Source: Coriolopsis trogii
Lineage: Eukaryota; Basidiomycota; Agaricomycetes; Polyporales; Polyporaceae
Length of the DNA stretch: 64,000 bases
Direction: 5' to 3'
NCBI GenBank assembly: GCA_020543525.1
Contig: JAHYIO010000031.1
Location: forward strand, 3,162,001 to 3,226,000
Made by a program: the position numbers and the translations under genes
Shown here: in pieces, positions 43,988-56,433 of the stretch
Numbering within the stretch: position 1 is the first letter of the stretch
Layout of the letters: the number at the start of each line of letters is the position of its first letter
Notes under the pieces: model-generated
Databases searched by the model: none
Told to the model about the DNA's origin: nothing
Seen by the model: the letters and a program-made list of their open reading frames with translations, nothing else

Positions 43988-45144
43988 ATGTCGGGCGACT
44001 CCTCCAACTCTGAAGTCCAACTTCCACCACCGACACCGACAATCCGTGTGCCGTTCGACTTCTCGGACGCGGGCGTGATCTTCCGTTCTGCAGATGGGGA
44101 GCACTTTCATCTCCATAAACTCGTTCTCAGCAAAGCATCAACGGTATTGGAGGGCATGTTCACGCTGCCTGACAATTCAGCAACAGCAGGCTCCCTACAG
44201 ACGGGACGAAGACGCAGAAACCCTGGAGGCCCTCTTCCGGCTCTGCTACCCCATCGAAACCCATCCTTCACAAGCACCGGTGCCTTTGCCCCCGTGCTGC
44301 AGGCAGCCAGGAAATACATGGCGGACCAGTTGATGTCCAGCCTCGAGCAAGGGCTCTTGGTCCGGCTGCGAGAGCCTCAACTGACCAGCCCTCTCCGCGC
44401 GTACGCCATCGCGTGCACATTCCGGCTCCCCGCGCTGGCCCGCCGTGCCGCACGCAGTCTCGTTCACGTCCACAAGTACCCCGAGCCAACCACCATGCCG
44501 CCCGAGTTCAACGACATCCCCGCGGCATGCCTGTACGCGTTCACCGAGCACCGCCGCGCGTGCGCCAAGGTCGCGACGAACGCCGTCTCGGACGTGCGGT
44601 GGATGGCGGCCGAGTGCGAGGGGCGCGAGGTCTGGATCTCGCGCCGCGGCCGTGTCATGGACACCTCGAAGTCGTGGGCGTGGATGACGTGCACAGACCC
44701 GGGGTGCCGCGCCGCGCACGTGCGCATGGACGAGGACAACGAGAGCCGGCTGCTGCTCGTCCGCGACTGGTGGTCGGTCACGTACAACGGGGGCGCGAGG
44801 AGGGCGCTCGAGGACTTCTCGAGCGGGGAAGTCGTCAGGACGGTGGAGGTCATCGCGCCCGCGGTCGAGATGGCGATGGGGTGTGCGTATTGTGGGCCGA
44901 GGGCGCCGTGGAGGGACCTGGTGGAGTACAGCCAGTTGCTGGCGAGGAGGATCGATGGGAGGACTGCGATAGTGCGTCTCCATCCATAATCCCCCTTTCT
45001 CCTCACGCCGCTGTGCGGCCGTCATGGCGGCGCGCGGCGTGCATACAATCGTGGCTGGATCGGGGCGAAGCGGGCATGAGCTGACATGATAGTCACTCTT
45101 CTCAGGTAGACATCAAGCTTCCGTTTGATGGTCGAGATGGATGA
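43988..45144 (+). pseudogene. BTB/POZ protein, paralogue 3, with two compensating frame breaks
   Basis: The ATG at 43988 (MSGDSSNSEVQ) was chosen over 43931. The BTB domain starts FDFSDAGVIFRSADGEHFHLHKLVLSKASTVLEGMF. Between about 44180 and 44260 the family block DEDAETLEALFRLCYPIE is found one frame off, and PSFTSTGAFAPVLQAARKYM returns to the first frame. One extra base followed by one missing base, the latter at a CCC run near 44260, would account for it. The region reads open either way, but about 25 residues are scrambled. The rest matches paralogue 2: LRAYAIACTFRLPALARRAARSLV, AWMTCTDPGC, GCAYCGPRAPWRDLVEYSQLLARRIDG. A 135-nt intron (44971-45105) leads to VDIKLPFDGRDG and stop 45144. 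It is either a slightly altered functional protein or sequence error. Confidence 0.7.
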
Positions 45145-46079
45145 ATCCACTCACGCTGGAGATGTGCCGCCTGAGAGTGGTAGCATACCGGTAAGGCTAG
45201 AGTAGGAGTACAGAAGCTGTGAGCCGACATGGAAGGACACGGCGTGCGTTCAGAGTTTGATCCCTGGCGGCGCTGTGTAAAAACCTGGAAGAGTTGGTAG
45301 TGAGGAGTGCAAAATAGGGCACATCGGTACTCCTTACCTGGACTTTGCATTGCGAGTTCCGAGCACGATCTGTCCCAAGCAGGGACGCCGTGCAACTCGC
45401 CTTAGGCCGAAGTGCCGTCCGTGTGCCTGGCGACTAGCGAAATCCTACATCCATACGTACTGTATGCAGCACCGTCATTCCGTGGCAAAGTGCGCATACG
45501 AGTTCGCGCGAGCTGGAACAATGCATGGCACCGGCATCGGGAAGGGATCCAGACTGCCGCACGTCAAGCACCAATATCAGATTATGAGACCATGTTATTG
45601 CAACATGCGTACGTGCCTAGAATATGTACGGTACGTATAGGAGGATTCGTATCCTGCGTGACCCCGATCAGAGTCCGGATTTGTAAAGGAGCGGCGGTAT
45701 TCGGCCTGCTAGATCCCCGAGAGATATACAACAAGAAGGCGAAGGGTTGTCTCGAGAGCGTATGGTAGGCGATACACAAGAGTCAGCATGACTAGATGAC
45801 TAAGATGTCAAGTCCGTCAATGTTCGGGTGGTGGGTGTGTGAGGGAAATGGAGGGTACGGATGGCAAGCTAGTTACTGAGAGTGCAAGATAGTTTAGAGT
45901 ACTTGGGTATGTGTGGGACGGACACAACAAAGTCCACGGAGGACAGGCACAGTTCGGGTTCAAGATCGTGATCAAACTCGTGAAATACTAGTAAGAAAAT
46001 AAGTCCGTGGTGAGAAAGCAAGCAAGTGCATCGTCAAGAAGGAGAAACAAGGTGAAAACAAGTCTGTGCGGGCTGTGTC
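45145..46079. other. Stretch without a recognised gene
   Basis: A 118-codon plus-strand frame (45,412-45,768) has no recognised motif. The right end is the 3' UTR of the copper radical oxidase gene. I see no RNA gene or repeat. Confidence 0.45.
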
Positions 46080-48571
46080 CTATAGGAGAGACAGCGAGAT
46101 GAGTGCAGCGATGGCGAGCGAGCCGAGGGTCGACGCCGCGGCCGACACGGAGACGGCAGCGTTCTTCCCGTCCTGGGCAGAGTTGTTGCCCGACGTCGTG
46201 GTCGTGGACGAGCTCGCCGCGATGTTGGACGCCGGGAGGTCCACGGGATCCGAGGTCTTCTGCGTCTCGATCTGACCCGAGCCGACCATGACCTGGACAC
46301 CGACGGACGGGACGCCGTTGACGACGACGAAGACGACTGGTTTCGCAGAGAGATCAGCTTCTGGCTCTGACGTGCGCGGCAGAAGGGTGGGACTTACGAG
46401 CAGGGCCTGGAGGGAAGATGGCTGGGCTCGGCGGCATCTGGCTGACGTGCAGAGTCGCGCCACCGTCCGAGTTGCCGGTGTAGGACATCTCGAGCTCGAG
46501 CATGCGCATACCCATGTTCTGTGCGAGACAGAGACGTATTAGCCCTCGGTTTTCTGCGGCGTACACGCGGCAGGATGCTCACCATCGTGTGCGTGGAGAA
46601 GCCGGTGCGGTAGACGATGACCTTGGTGTTCTTGACGTTGTTGACGTCGCCGGACAGGTCGTCCTTGGTGAGCGAGACGTTGAAGTACGGGCCGCCGTAG
46701 GCGAGCGAGCTGAGGATGCCCTCGGGCTCGGGCCGGCGCTCGTTGTAGTACTCGGGATAGAAGTACTCCACACGGTACTCGGTCGGGAACTTGACGTTGT
46801 CGACCGCATAATCGGCGTGCGGGTTCGAGCCGGACACGAGGACGGACCCTGTCACCGCACGGACATCGAAGCACCAACTCTGAAGGTAAATGCCTGTCTA
46901 CAAGCGATCACCAAAGGAAGCAACTGACCATCGGGAAGGAGCGTCGCCGACGAGTGGTACATGCGGGGCACCGTGCTCGGCGAGAGCCCGTCGCGCGACC
47001 ACCGCTTGCCTGCGTCCGCGCTCGGGTCGTACATGATCGGCATCAGGAGCGCGTCGTCGGCGTAGGACTCGTCGACCGTCCAGTCCTGCGCGCCGTACCC
47101 AGCCGTACCCATCTGCGCGCCGTTGAGCATGATCGCCTTGCCGTTCGGCAGCAGGATGAGGTTGCCCATCGTGCGCCCCTCGGGGAGCGGGTCGTCCTGG
47201 ACGTACGACCCGGACACGTCGGGCGTAATGCGGACGCAAGAGTCTGACGCTTTGATCCCGACAATCTCGATCGTGTCCGGCGTCCACTCGTCGGGCTGCA
47301 GGTTCTGGCCACCACAGAAGACGAGCGTGGCCGTGTAGTTGTTCGCCGGCGTCAGGGGGAGCATGGCCGATCCACCACTCGCAGGGTACACGCGCACGGC
47401 ATCCTTCATATCGTCCAGCGCCGTCTCCTTCTTGGCGTGCCAGTCAAGCAGGACCGTCTTCCAGTTCGACTGCACGAACAGCTTGCCGGAGGGCAGCATC
47501 CATGTCAACGGGTACAGGTTCGCCGGAAGCGTATTAGCAAGGATGTCGGAGTGGACGAGCTCGAAGCCGTCCTTGGGAGGGAAGATCTCCCAAGTCGGGT
47601 TGTCCTGGAACTTGGCATTGACATATCCTCCCCATTCGCAACCGCCGAGCTGAGCGACCCGTGAGTGACAAGAATAGGGGCGGCCGGCACTGTACACTTA
47701 CAACTAGAGCTGAACCGTCTTCGAGCGTCTCGCTGGAGAAGAGGCGATGTCAGAGCTGGACAGAAACGGCTTGTGGCGGACATGAGGCTCACAGCGAGGG
47801 GTACCATCGCCGAGTGGCCATGTCGTTCGAGAGCGTCCACTCGCAGCTCTCGTCGTCACAGGGGTTGATCAACCTAGCGAATGCACGCGTCAAGAAGACA
47901 TTCGTGAACGAGAATCAACGTGGCTAATTACCGAACACTATCAGGAGACATCCTCGATCAGTAAACGCATCCATGCGCAAGCAATGAGGCAGAGGACGTA
48001 CGATTTGCCACCATCAGGGTCGTCGTAGTCACCTCCGCCATTTTGGCTGTCTGCGGTGGCACCAGTCTTCTTGACGGCTTGGTTTCCACCGACGTTGAGC
48101 CAAGTGCCGTTCCCAAGCACGGTGCCACCCGCGCAGAAGGAGTTGGTGACAACGTCCAACGGACGACCTTTATTCTTGCTGATAGAGTACTCTGAAAGAG
48201 TCGCGCGATATCAATGCCTTGGTATATGCGCGAAGAAGCGTGCATGGACGCACCTGCTGCCCACGCGGGATGTCCATTGATGTTGGTGGGGTTGCCTTCT
48301 GTCTTGTCCACGATGTATACTTTGTCTGTCGTTCCCAAGAATAGCTGCGATGCACGCGAATGGACAAGGTGCACGGGCGCGTGAAAGGCCGCGAAGCACG
48401 TACCTGTTGCGCACTGGCAATACTGTCCCCCGCGATCTCAAACGACCCGACAGGCGCGTTTGTCTTGCTCGGCTGACCGGGTTTGGGCACGGTCTGCTGA
48501 GCGTATACCGAAGCAAAGAGCGAAATTGCCGTGACGGCTGTGCGGACGTTTACTCTGTGCGCGCGATCCAT
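46080..48571 (-). CDS. Glyoxal-oxidase-type copper radical oxidase, GPI-anchored
   Basis: The ATG at 48571 starts a signal peptide (VRTAVTAISLFASVYAQQ). Exons follow with LFLGTTDKVYIVDKTEGNPTNINGHPAWA, then the radical-site Cys in NSFCAGGTVLGNGTWLNVGGN, the copper-ligand Tyr in ATRRWYPSL, the Tyr-His pair in VPRMYHSSATLLPDG, and the distal His in GFSTHTMNMGMRMLE. All ligands of the galactose-oxidase-like centre are present, so it should be active (CAZy AA5_1). The enzyme oxidises small aldehydes such as glyoxal and makes extracellular H2O2 that feeds lignin peroxidases in white-rot fungi. The C-terminus is Ser/Thr-rich and ends in a hydrophobic tail (LGSLAIAALISLSLL), a GPI-type signal, so it is probably cell-wall or membrane bound. 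There are at least eight exons; borders are approximate. Confidence 0.92.
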
Positions 48572-51500
48572 AACAAAGATAACGCAAGTGCGAGAGAAGA
48601 AAATGGGAGGCCGCGAGTGGAGAGGGGGGAAATGGGGGACGGTCCTGTCTGTGCCTGAGGAGGAGGATGACCCGTGAACGCCGCCGGCAGAGAGGTGCAG
48701 GACAGTGAGGCGAGGATGGGCAGAGGCTGGCAAGCCACAGATATAGGACCGGGAGCACAGGTAGGCGGGGAAGGAATGGGCGTTGGAGAAAACAAAGTAT
48801 CGCCCCGCGGCCAATGTTTTTCAACGGATGTGGCCTCCGCTGGCCGGACGGTGGAGGCGTCACCCTTGCACAGACGCGATCGGGCACGAGCTGCCCGCGC
48901 CCGCGACTGGCAGAGAGTCCATGCCCAATATTCAATATTCATTCGCTCGGCTCGACGCTCGACGCTCGATTGATTGGATGTATAGAACGCCCCTGCGCCC
49001 GGTCCCACACACGGACGTCGAACGGTGCACCGGCAAAGTCAAGCGGGAGGACTAAACTGACCTGCGCCCGTACGCATTCAGCCCTTCCCTGCGGCCTCGC
49101 GCTGCTGGTTGCCTGGAGCTCGAGCGTGCGCGCACAGTTCGCCTCCTATATCGGGGGCGTTCCAGTATTCGGCATGGTGTTCCGTCCCTCCGTGCTCCTC
49201 GGTCCTGCCGGCGCGCCCTGCTGCGTCATGAATTGACGTCGGGGGCTCCCATCCAGCTCTGTTATTTTCTCGCCGCCGACCACATTGCTCCTCGGCCGGG
49301 AGAATGGAGAGGGTCAGAGGGGTTCAGCCTTCTGGGTGAGGCGGTCATCATTCGGACGAGGAGAGCTAGTCTGATTGATTGCATTTCAGTCCGAGCGGTC
49401 AGAGGGGACCGTTGCAGTACGAGGCATAGGTGTGTGTGTCAGACAAGGCTGCAAGGAGAGAGACGTTTCGAGCAGCGAGCGCCCACTGGCTCGTCTGCCG
49501 GTGTCAACTATTCCGGATTCGGGAGCGCCGAGACATCGTTTCGACCTCCGCGAAGGAGCGTCTGAACCACCATGGCCTCCTCCATCACCGCCACACATTC
49601 CCCTTCCCCTCTCTCAAAATCGCTATATGGCCCAGCGCATTCCCTCCTCGTTGCCTTCCGCATCGATGAGCACTGTTGCCTTTAGCCTTGACGTAACGCT
49701 GCAAGCATCGGTTGCCCACGGAAGCTGGGAATGCGCACTAGAGTCTGATTGGGCGGCCAAAAAGACTCTCATCTCGTCTGTTTCGTCTGGTCACACGATC
49801 TAGCCGTTTCGGCAGGTCCGCCATGAGTGCAGACAGCCGGAGACAGGCCATGGGACGATCTGATATATGGTCGACTATGCTCAGAGTCAGAGTGTCGCGG
49901 CAGGTCAGTCGCCGATAAATTATTGAAATTATCAGATCTATTCATCGATTCATTGTCGGGTGGTCGCGACAAGATGTGACTCCGTGAGTACAGCAATTAT
50001 CCACGTGTTACCTGGCACTCCGTAGTTAACATCGTTGAATGCGCCACGTAGGGATTTTGAGGCCGGAGGGTAACGTTGACTTTCAACCTTGCAGTGCAAC
50101 GCTAAGGCATATCGGGGGGAGCTGTGATCTGCTCTAAGTACAGCATCAAATAGTTATCCATCTCAAGTTGGATATGAGCGCGCGTGAGTCCCGACTTGCC
50201 TTTGGATCAATCCATCGCTCATGAATGGTTGTCATCTCGTAGATCGCCAGGAATGTCAGCGCCCATGCTTTCAATATCGCTCAGCGTAGAGGACAGGTCA
50301 TCTGGCTGTCATCGCCCTGGTGTGAAGAGACCTGACACCTGCCTCGCTGGTGTGTACTTGGTCAGCCTGCAGTATCACTGCCTTCGGCTCTCCTTACGAG
50401 ATAACTACATAGGAGTCACCTAGGAGTGTTGCAGCGGGCAGACCGACGCCGTGAGGCGTTTAGCCACACATGCCGGTATGTGCGCACAATGCAGTACTCG
50501 GGTGGGCGACCCGGAAGGCGCGCCCACTCGAGCGGTAGAATGCGCCTCTTGGTCCGCGCGCGTCTCTGCAACTGAACGAGGATCCTTCCAATTGAGACTT
50601 GTCCTGAACTGTCCCTCATCTGGACATTGAACCGATGGCCTGCCACTGGCGGCCACCATGCGGAGAGGGCGTACTGACTCGCAGGTTGTTAGGTGAGCTC
50701 TATGCACAAATAATGGTCGACATCTCGCTAGGCGCTCCTATCAGTATATATGCTTTGGAGCTTACCACACGGACGCCACGCTGAGACCAACGCTGCCATA
50801 CAACGTTAGCATGCGACCAAGGCGTTTCTTGAGCTCAAGTTGCGTTCTGTGGTTTATGCTCTGACGTTCCTCCAAAGATTCATCACACTGATCAGCCCAG
50901 CTTTAGGACTCACCTCCAGTTATCTATGCGCCTCCTTGTCACCGTTGTGAGTTAGTCTTCTGAGAGTCCTCCGCCCCGGTCTAATTCCGTCCTTTCTAGT
51001 GTCGCAGCTGGGAAGAGCGCACCGCGCATGAACAAGTGACCGCCAGATATGCTGTGTGGAGTAATTATACCTCGATGACATTGCCGCTTGGGAGTCGGGC
51101 CAACTATTACCGCTGCTTGGGTGGCGATTGGTCTGTTATATATGCCCACTAGTACTAGGTACCTTCGGACGGGCACACGCGCCACATGCGACCTAATCTT
51201 ACCCTCCAGTGCGGATGCTCGGAAGAACCTGGAGCTTGAAGCCACACGACTGCGTGTCCGCGGGCACACGTCGCATTTGTCGTCTCACCGGTGCGTTCTT
51301 CTTTACGTTCACTGAGCTACCTTAGTTGATCGTACCCTGCGCATTTTCGGTGACTAATTACCAGCGCAAAGCCTGAAGAGGGGAATCCGCCTGGCCGTCC
51401 GCAAGTTCGGGCGTTCTACTCGCTGTCTCCTTAAAAACATCCTATCCAGTGGCTACACATATAGCGACAAATCTGGAGGAGGGGTGCATCCGAGTGTGGT

Positions 51501-54061
51501 GTGAACCACGTTGATGACGTACGTCAAATCGGCTGGCTGCGCATGCGGCTTGAGAGTTTGCCACACAGGTAATATTGCCGGCCGCTCCTACCAGTCATAT
51601 ATGCCCATGGTATAGCGCGTTCCCTCACGCGTGCGCCGCGTTCATCGCACCCTGCCACATAGGACCAGCTGGGACCAAGCTCGAATGCGCCCCGTCGATG
51701 GCGAAGGGTGTCGCGCGCCCGTTTCTGACTGGGTACGTTGGAGTACTTCCTGTTGCGGGACATTTCAGTATGCTGCCGATTGTGCGTTCGTCCGGAAACA
51801 AGCTCCTCAGGGAGCTCGCTGCTGCGTGCTGCGCTCGTAGACACCCATACGAGAGTCGCACGGATGTTACCACTTACACATATGTCTGCATAACATGCTT
51901 GCCTGTTCGATCGGTAGACGCTATGCTGTGTGCGACAGACCTGCGCTCGAGCAAGCGTAACCTTTGATCCATCACCTGCAGTTCATGACGTTCATTCCAC
52001 TCTCCTCTCCTCTCGGCTCTGCTGGTCGGGTGATATATATGTAGGGGATGGAGCATCTGTGGACTGCGTTCATCTACATGGATACTAAGTTGGAATCGTA
52101 GTACTCCGACAGTCCGTTCTCCCTCGGACCTCGACGAGCTAAACTGAACCTCCCCCCCCCCCTATCGCCGACTCCGTCGAGTCGGAACATGGAAAGCTCC
52201 AGCCTACAAGCATCAACCAAGTTCCGGTGCAATATAGAGCAGTCTTGCAAATGCGGTTGCCAAGCCCGGCGTGCAGCTCCAAGTTGACAAAGCGCCCTGA
52301 CGTCGATCGGAGAGGTAAGGCACGCCGGGCTGTTCAGTTGACTCGACTCGCAAACTCTGTCCGCGGCGCCGGCTGCATTAAACTCTCATCCTATTGGGAT
52401 CGTCACTGTTCAGGCCGGCGTCACTGTGACGTCTGAATGTACGAGATTGAATCGCACGCGATCGTGGTTCGCGAGGACATGTACAGGTGTTGTGGTTTCC
52501 CCAGATACCGAAGACGAGTAGTCAGTTGCCGTGCCCCTTCCAGGGCTGCGTGCGTGTCATGTTTCGACATGCCGGACAATGTGCATTGGATGAATCGGCC
52601 CTTCACTTAGTAGCCGCGGTGGGATATTGCAGGGAAGACATGATCATGATTCATCTGTCATCAATCGTTATTATATATATACCATGCCGCAGTGGCGCTG
52701 TCCAACTTAATCTTGGTAAGCTCATACTTGACTTCAGAGGTTCTCCACAGGCCAGATGTGGCCAGCAACGGCCAGCGAGCCATCTCCTTCACCCAGCCGC
52801 CCATGTGCATGATGGTCACCGAGAACTGCAGGCGGCGGTACGTACAAAACGAGTGCATTGATCGATGACGTCTTGAGCAGCAATGTCTGCGTTCCGTAAC
52901 GATACGACTGCCGCAAGACGATGTGCATGCCCACCGCGATGCAGTTCATGAAAGGGCGCGTGGATATCTCACGGCGGCGTTGAGGCGGGAGAAATGGGCG
53001 CATGGGCGGGAGGCTCCGCCCGACGTCCATTCTGCATCTGTCAGAAACGAGGGGGCGAATGTCAGAAAGAAGGGCCGGCGCGGTAGCTATGGAAGCCAGG
53101 CATTTACGGCAGGTACGGTGAACAGGCTCGATGGAGGGACCGAACGACGGCGATGAGGTGCGCCCTGTCATGCAAGCTGATGCGCTCTCAGATCGTTACG
53201 TCTGCATAGGAGTGTGGACGGGGTTTGGATCGTACCTTTCACCGTGCTATTGACGTACCTCTCGTCGGTACCGGACCGACTGCTGCTTGTCCTGGGTGAG
53301 TCCTCGGGGCAGCGCGGTCGACGGATATCGGTGACATAGAAGTAGACTGGTGATGGCCGTAAGTACGAGACGGAGTGGCAAGTCCGTGATGTCGTGGACA
53401 TGGAGAGAGCAAGGAGAGAGAAAATCTGCAGCATGCTTGGTCGGTGCGATCGGGGTTACCTAAATGACTGTATGAAGGTCTGCTTCTTCAAGCACGAAGA
53501 GGCCGAAATGGCCCGAGAGATCGGTTGGAAGCGTCATCGTCTGCTAAAGAAGGTCGCCGTTGTAGACCGGCGTTGCGTAAGCTGAGAAAGAGGGTGCGCC
53601 GTGCCGTGCCACAACGACGACAGCCTTGCTTCTGCCGATTCCTCCACCTGCAATGGACTGGCTGAATTGTGTTCGAACAGTCGGGTAGGCCCCGTCGAGG
53701 TCAGTTGTTTTCGGCTGGACCACATGTTCTAGGCCACGGTCTATAGTTCTAGAGGACGTGCAAAAGATGTCGGTAAGTAGTGCGCGAAGCTGAATCTTTG
53801 TCAAGGCGGTCTCCAAGAAGAGGAGTGAGGGGAGCCGATGAGCGTCTGAACATGCGATGGGCTGCCATTGGTGGCTGTGGCACAGCGTGACATCATCAAT
53901 CCGGGGGATAGCTGACAGACGCCGGTGTGTAAGTGGGGGAGAGTGCCACTTGTGCGCACCAAGGAAGACGGCACGTTCAAGACCCTGCTCCCTGACCTTG
54001 TAGCTATATTTCTTCTCCAAGCAGCCCCACCGCATTTGTCTGTCGCCCGATTATCCCTATA
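48572..54061. other. 5.5-kb stretch without a recognised gene
   Basis: This is the longest gap in the window. The open frames are short and overlap on both strands with no domain or exon chain. An 11-base poly-C run lies at 52,152-52,162. Two similar motifs around CTCCTA-CAG-ATATATGC occur near 50,733 and 51,583. It may hold decayed repeats too old to delimit by eye, non-coding RNAs or simply regulatory space. The left end is the promoter of the copper radical oxidase. Confidence 0.5.
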
Positions 54062-56433
54062 ATGCCGTTTCATCGCCAACCACCACCATCCTCTTCGTCC
54101 TCGACGTCTGCTCACGCTCCCCTGCCGCTCGAGCACTCATCGTCCTCCTCGTCCTCGCTACCCTCGCTCACGAGCACCACCAGCAGCGACGCCTCCACTC
54201 CAGAATCTGACCCACTTACCACTCCCCTCGGGCGACTCTCCCTACTCGACGACGCGCACTCACCGCTAGCGCCACGCAAGCCCGGCATCCAGTCGCCCGA
54301 ACCTTACTTTCCCCAAGACTCGGCGGTCGACCTCGATTCCCCTGGAGAGGACGCGAGCGAAAACATGTTGGAGAGGGACTACCGTCAGGACAGTAGAAGC
54401 ATGGGCAGAGAAGGCGACTTTATCAAGGGCAGAGAAGGTATGTCTTCCCACACCTCTCGTCGGCCCTTTAGTACCTGGTTTCAGCGTGCTGCCCTGAGAA
54501 ATAACACCCATTGGGCCCGCTGAGCGTGGGGGATCGCGTCAGGAGTATATTGTATTCCGAGTACATAGCGGGCCCTGAGCCGTCTGATCCGGATCGATGA
54601 CGAAGCCGGGACAGCGCAGGACAGCGAACGACGCTGCGAGAGCCAATCGACTGTGCAATAGAGGACGAGAGACCGGGGACTGTAAGAGAGAGAGACAAGG
54701 AGAGAACGAGCGGCGGCGATTGGCTTTTGGCTTTGACTTTGAGTTCTTATCAGGCCAGTTGCCGGGTTTTCGTCCGTCGGGTGACCGGCGGAGGCGACCG
54801 TGCTCAGGCGACGCATCCCAATCATATTTGCCGACGAGAGTTGTCCATGTTGCACTCATCTGATCTCCGTCACTGATCCCTTCCCTCGTCGCTTTTCGCA
54901 GCTGCCTCTTCTCTCCCTTTCCCTCCTCCCACCTCCGCCCGTCCTGCCCTCCCCCACAGGACGTCCTCTTACTCCAAGCGACACGCCTCCTTCGACTCCC
55001 CAAGAGAGGTCCCTCTGCCGTTCATGCCCCTCCGCCAACCCTCATACACCACCGCATCATCCTCCACTAGCCAGACACCGGGCGTCGCTGCTGTGCATGA
55101 CTCCGAACCCTCTCCTGTGCTGCCTTCTATAGCTTCAACCTCTGCTGATCCTCGAACAGACGCAGCAAGGTCTGTCTACGACAACAACGCTGCAAGCTCG
55201 TCCTCCAACAGCTCTTCGTCATCATCTCTCTCCTCTGCACCCACCTCAATGGGAGGGGACTCAAAAGCAGTCCGGGGCTCGGTCTCCGACTTCAAGGACC
55301 CGTCAGAGGCTTCGACATCTAGTATGCATTTCCACTCCTCGCGCTCAATGCCGTATCCACGTCCCCAGTCCCCAAGGCTGGCATCGTCGTCAAGTGCGAT
55401 ACCCCTGTTTTCTCGACCGTTCTCCTCCCCCGACGCGTCAAGATCAATCCATTCCCCCCGTCCCATGCGACCGCCGGGCGTGCCCGATCGCGGGTCTACT
55501 GCGAGTTTGCCCCTGCCAGCAGACACGCCATATCACACGTTGCCTGCGTTCTCTGGTGGGCCAATACAGGAAGACCAGGAGATGCACTCCGCCGTCCCGT
55601 CGCGCCCTACGTCTAGCCGCCCGTCGGCCAGCGCAAATCAGTTATCGACGTCATCGATCCCGTCATCGTCGTCCTGGCAGACACGGCAGTCGTCATCGCT
55701 GGTATCTGATCTCGAGCACGACGAGTTCATGTCTCTCGTCGCGAGTCGTATCCTCGACCGTGCGTACACCGCCGCTCGCATATCCAGCGACGGCGCATCA
55801 TCCGTATTCTCGGACCGCCCTTTGCCTCCGCCGGCACCACCGACTGTCCTTACTCCGCCGCCGCCACCGTTGAGCCAAGATCGCGGACCAACAGCGCCGT
55901 ACGAACCATTCCTCGCCCACGCGCCCCCGCCACAAACAAGCCACATCACGGTTGATACGAAGCCGACCGAATATCGGCTCGTCGTCCGTCTGCCTGGTTT
56001 CAAACGGGACGCCATGTAAGTCCACGTGCCCATCACGTGTGTGACTGTGGAAACTAACGTTCCGCATTTCTTCGCGGCTATCAGCACTGTGTCGACTCGC
56101 AAGCGGCGCATTCTGCACCTTGTCGCAGACTCGTGGGAGCCTAACGGCGGTGAGTGTTGCTCATATTTGCGCCGGCGACGTGCTGCGTTGCTGACTGTCT
56201 GCTGTATTTGTTTTCTCGGCGCATCACTGCCACCCTCGTGGTCCTTCCTTCCTGCGTCGCCGACGTTCTGTTTGATCTGACCTGCAACCATTGTAGGTCA
56301 TTTTGAGCAGCGGATCTCGTTTGGGTACGATGCGATACTGTCGCATGTGCGTGCCGAGTTCGACGGCGAACACCTCCAGGTGATCGTCCCCAGACGACCG
56401 GTCCCCATGACGTACCATCCCTCGCGCGAATGA
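54062..56433 (+). CDS. Mostly disordered protein with a C-terminal Hsp20-like domain
   Basis: Exons fit at 54062-54437, 54902-56015, 56085-56149 and 56298-56433. The first intron is 464 nt, long for this genome, and ends TTTTCGCAG; the frame through it gives ASSLPFPPP...TSSYSKRHASFDSPREV. About 450 residues are rich in Ser, Pro and Thr and probably disordered, with many SP/TP sites. The end has EYRLVVRLPGFKRDAITVSTRKRRILHLVADSWE, GHFEQRISFGYDAILSHVRAEFDGEHLQVIVPR, the strand pattern of an alpha-crystallin/Hsp20 domain. The YRLVVRLPGF start and the closing LQVIVPR are characteristic. Ordinary Hsp20s are about 150-200 residues and lack such a long N-terminal tail, so this is a large Hsp20-like protein, perhaps a scaffold or client-binding protein rather than a simple holdase. 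Confidence 0.72.
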
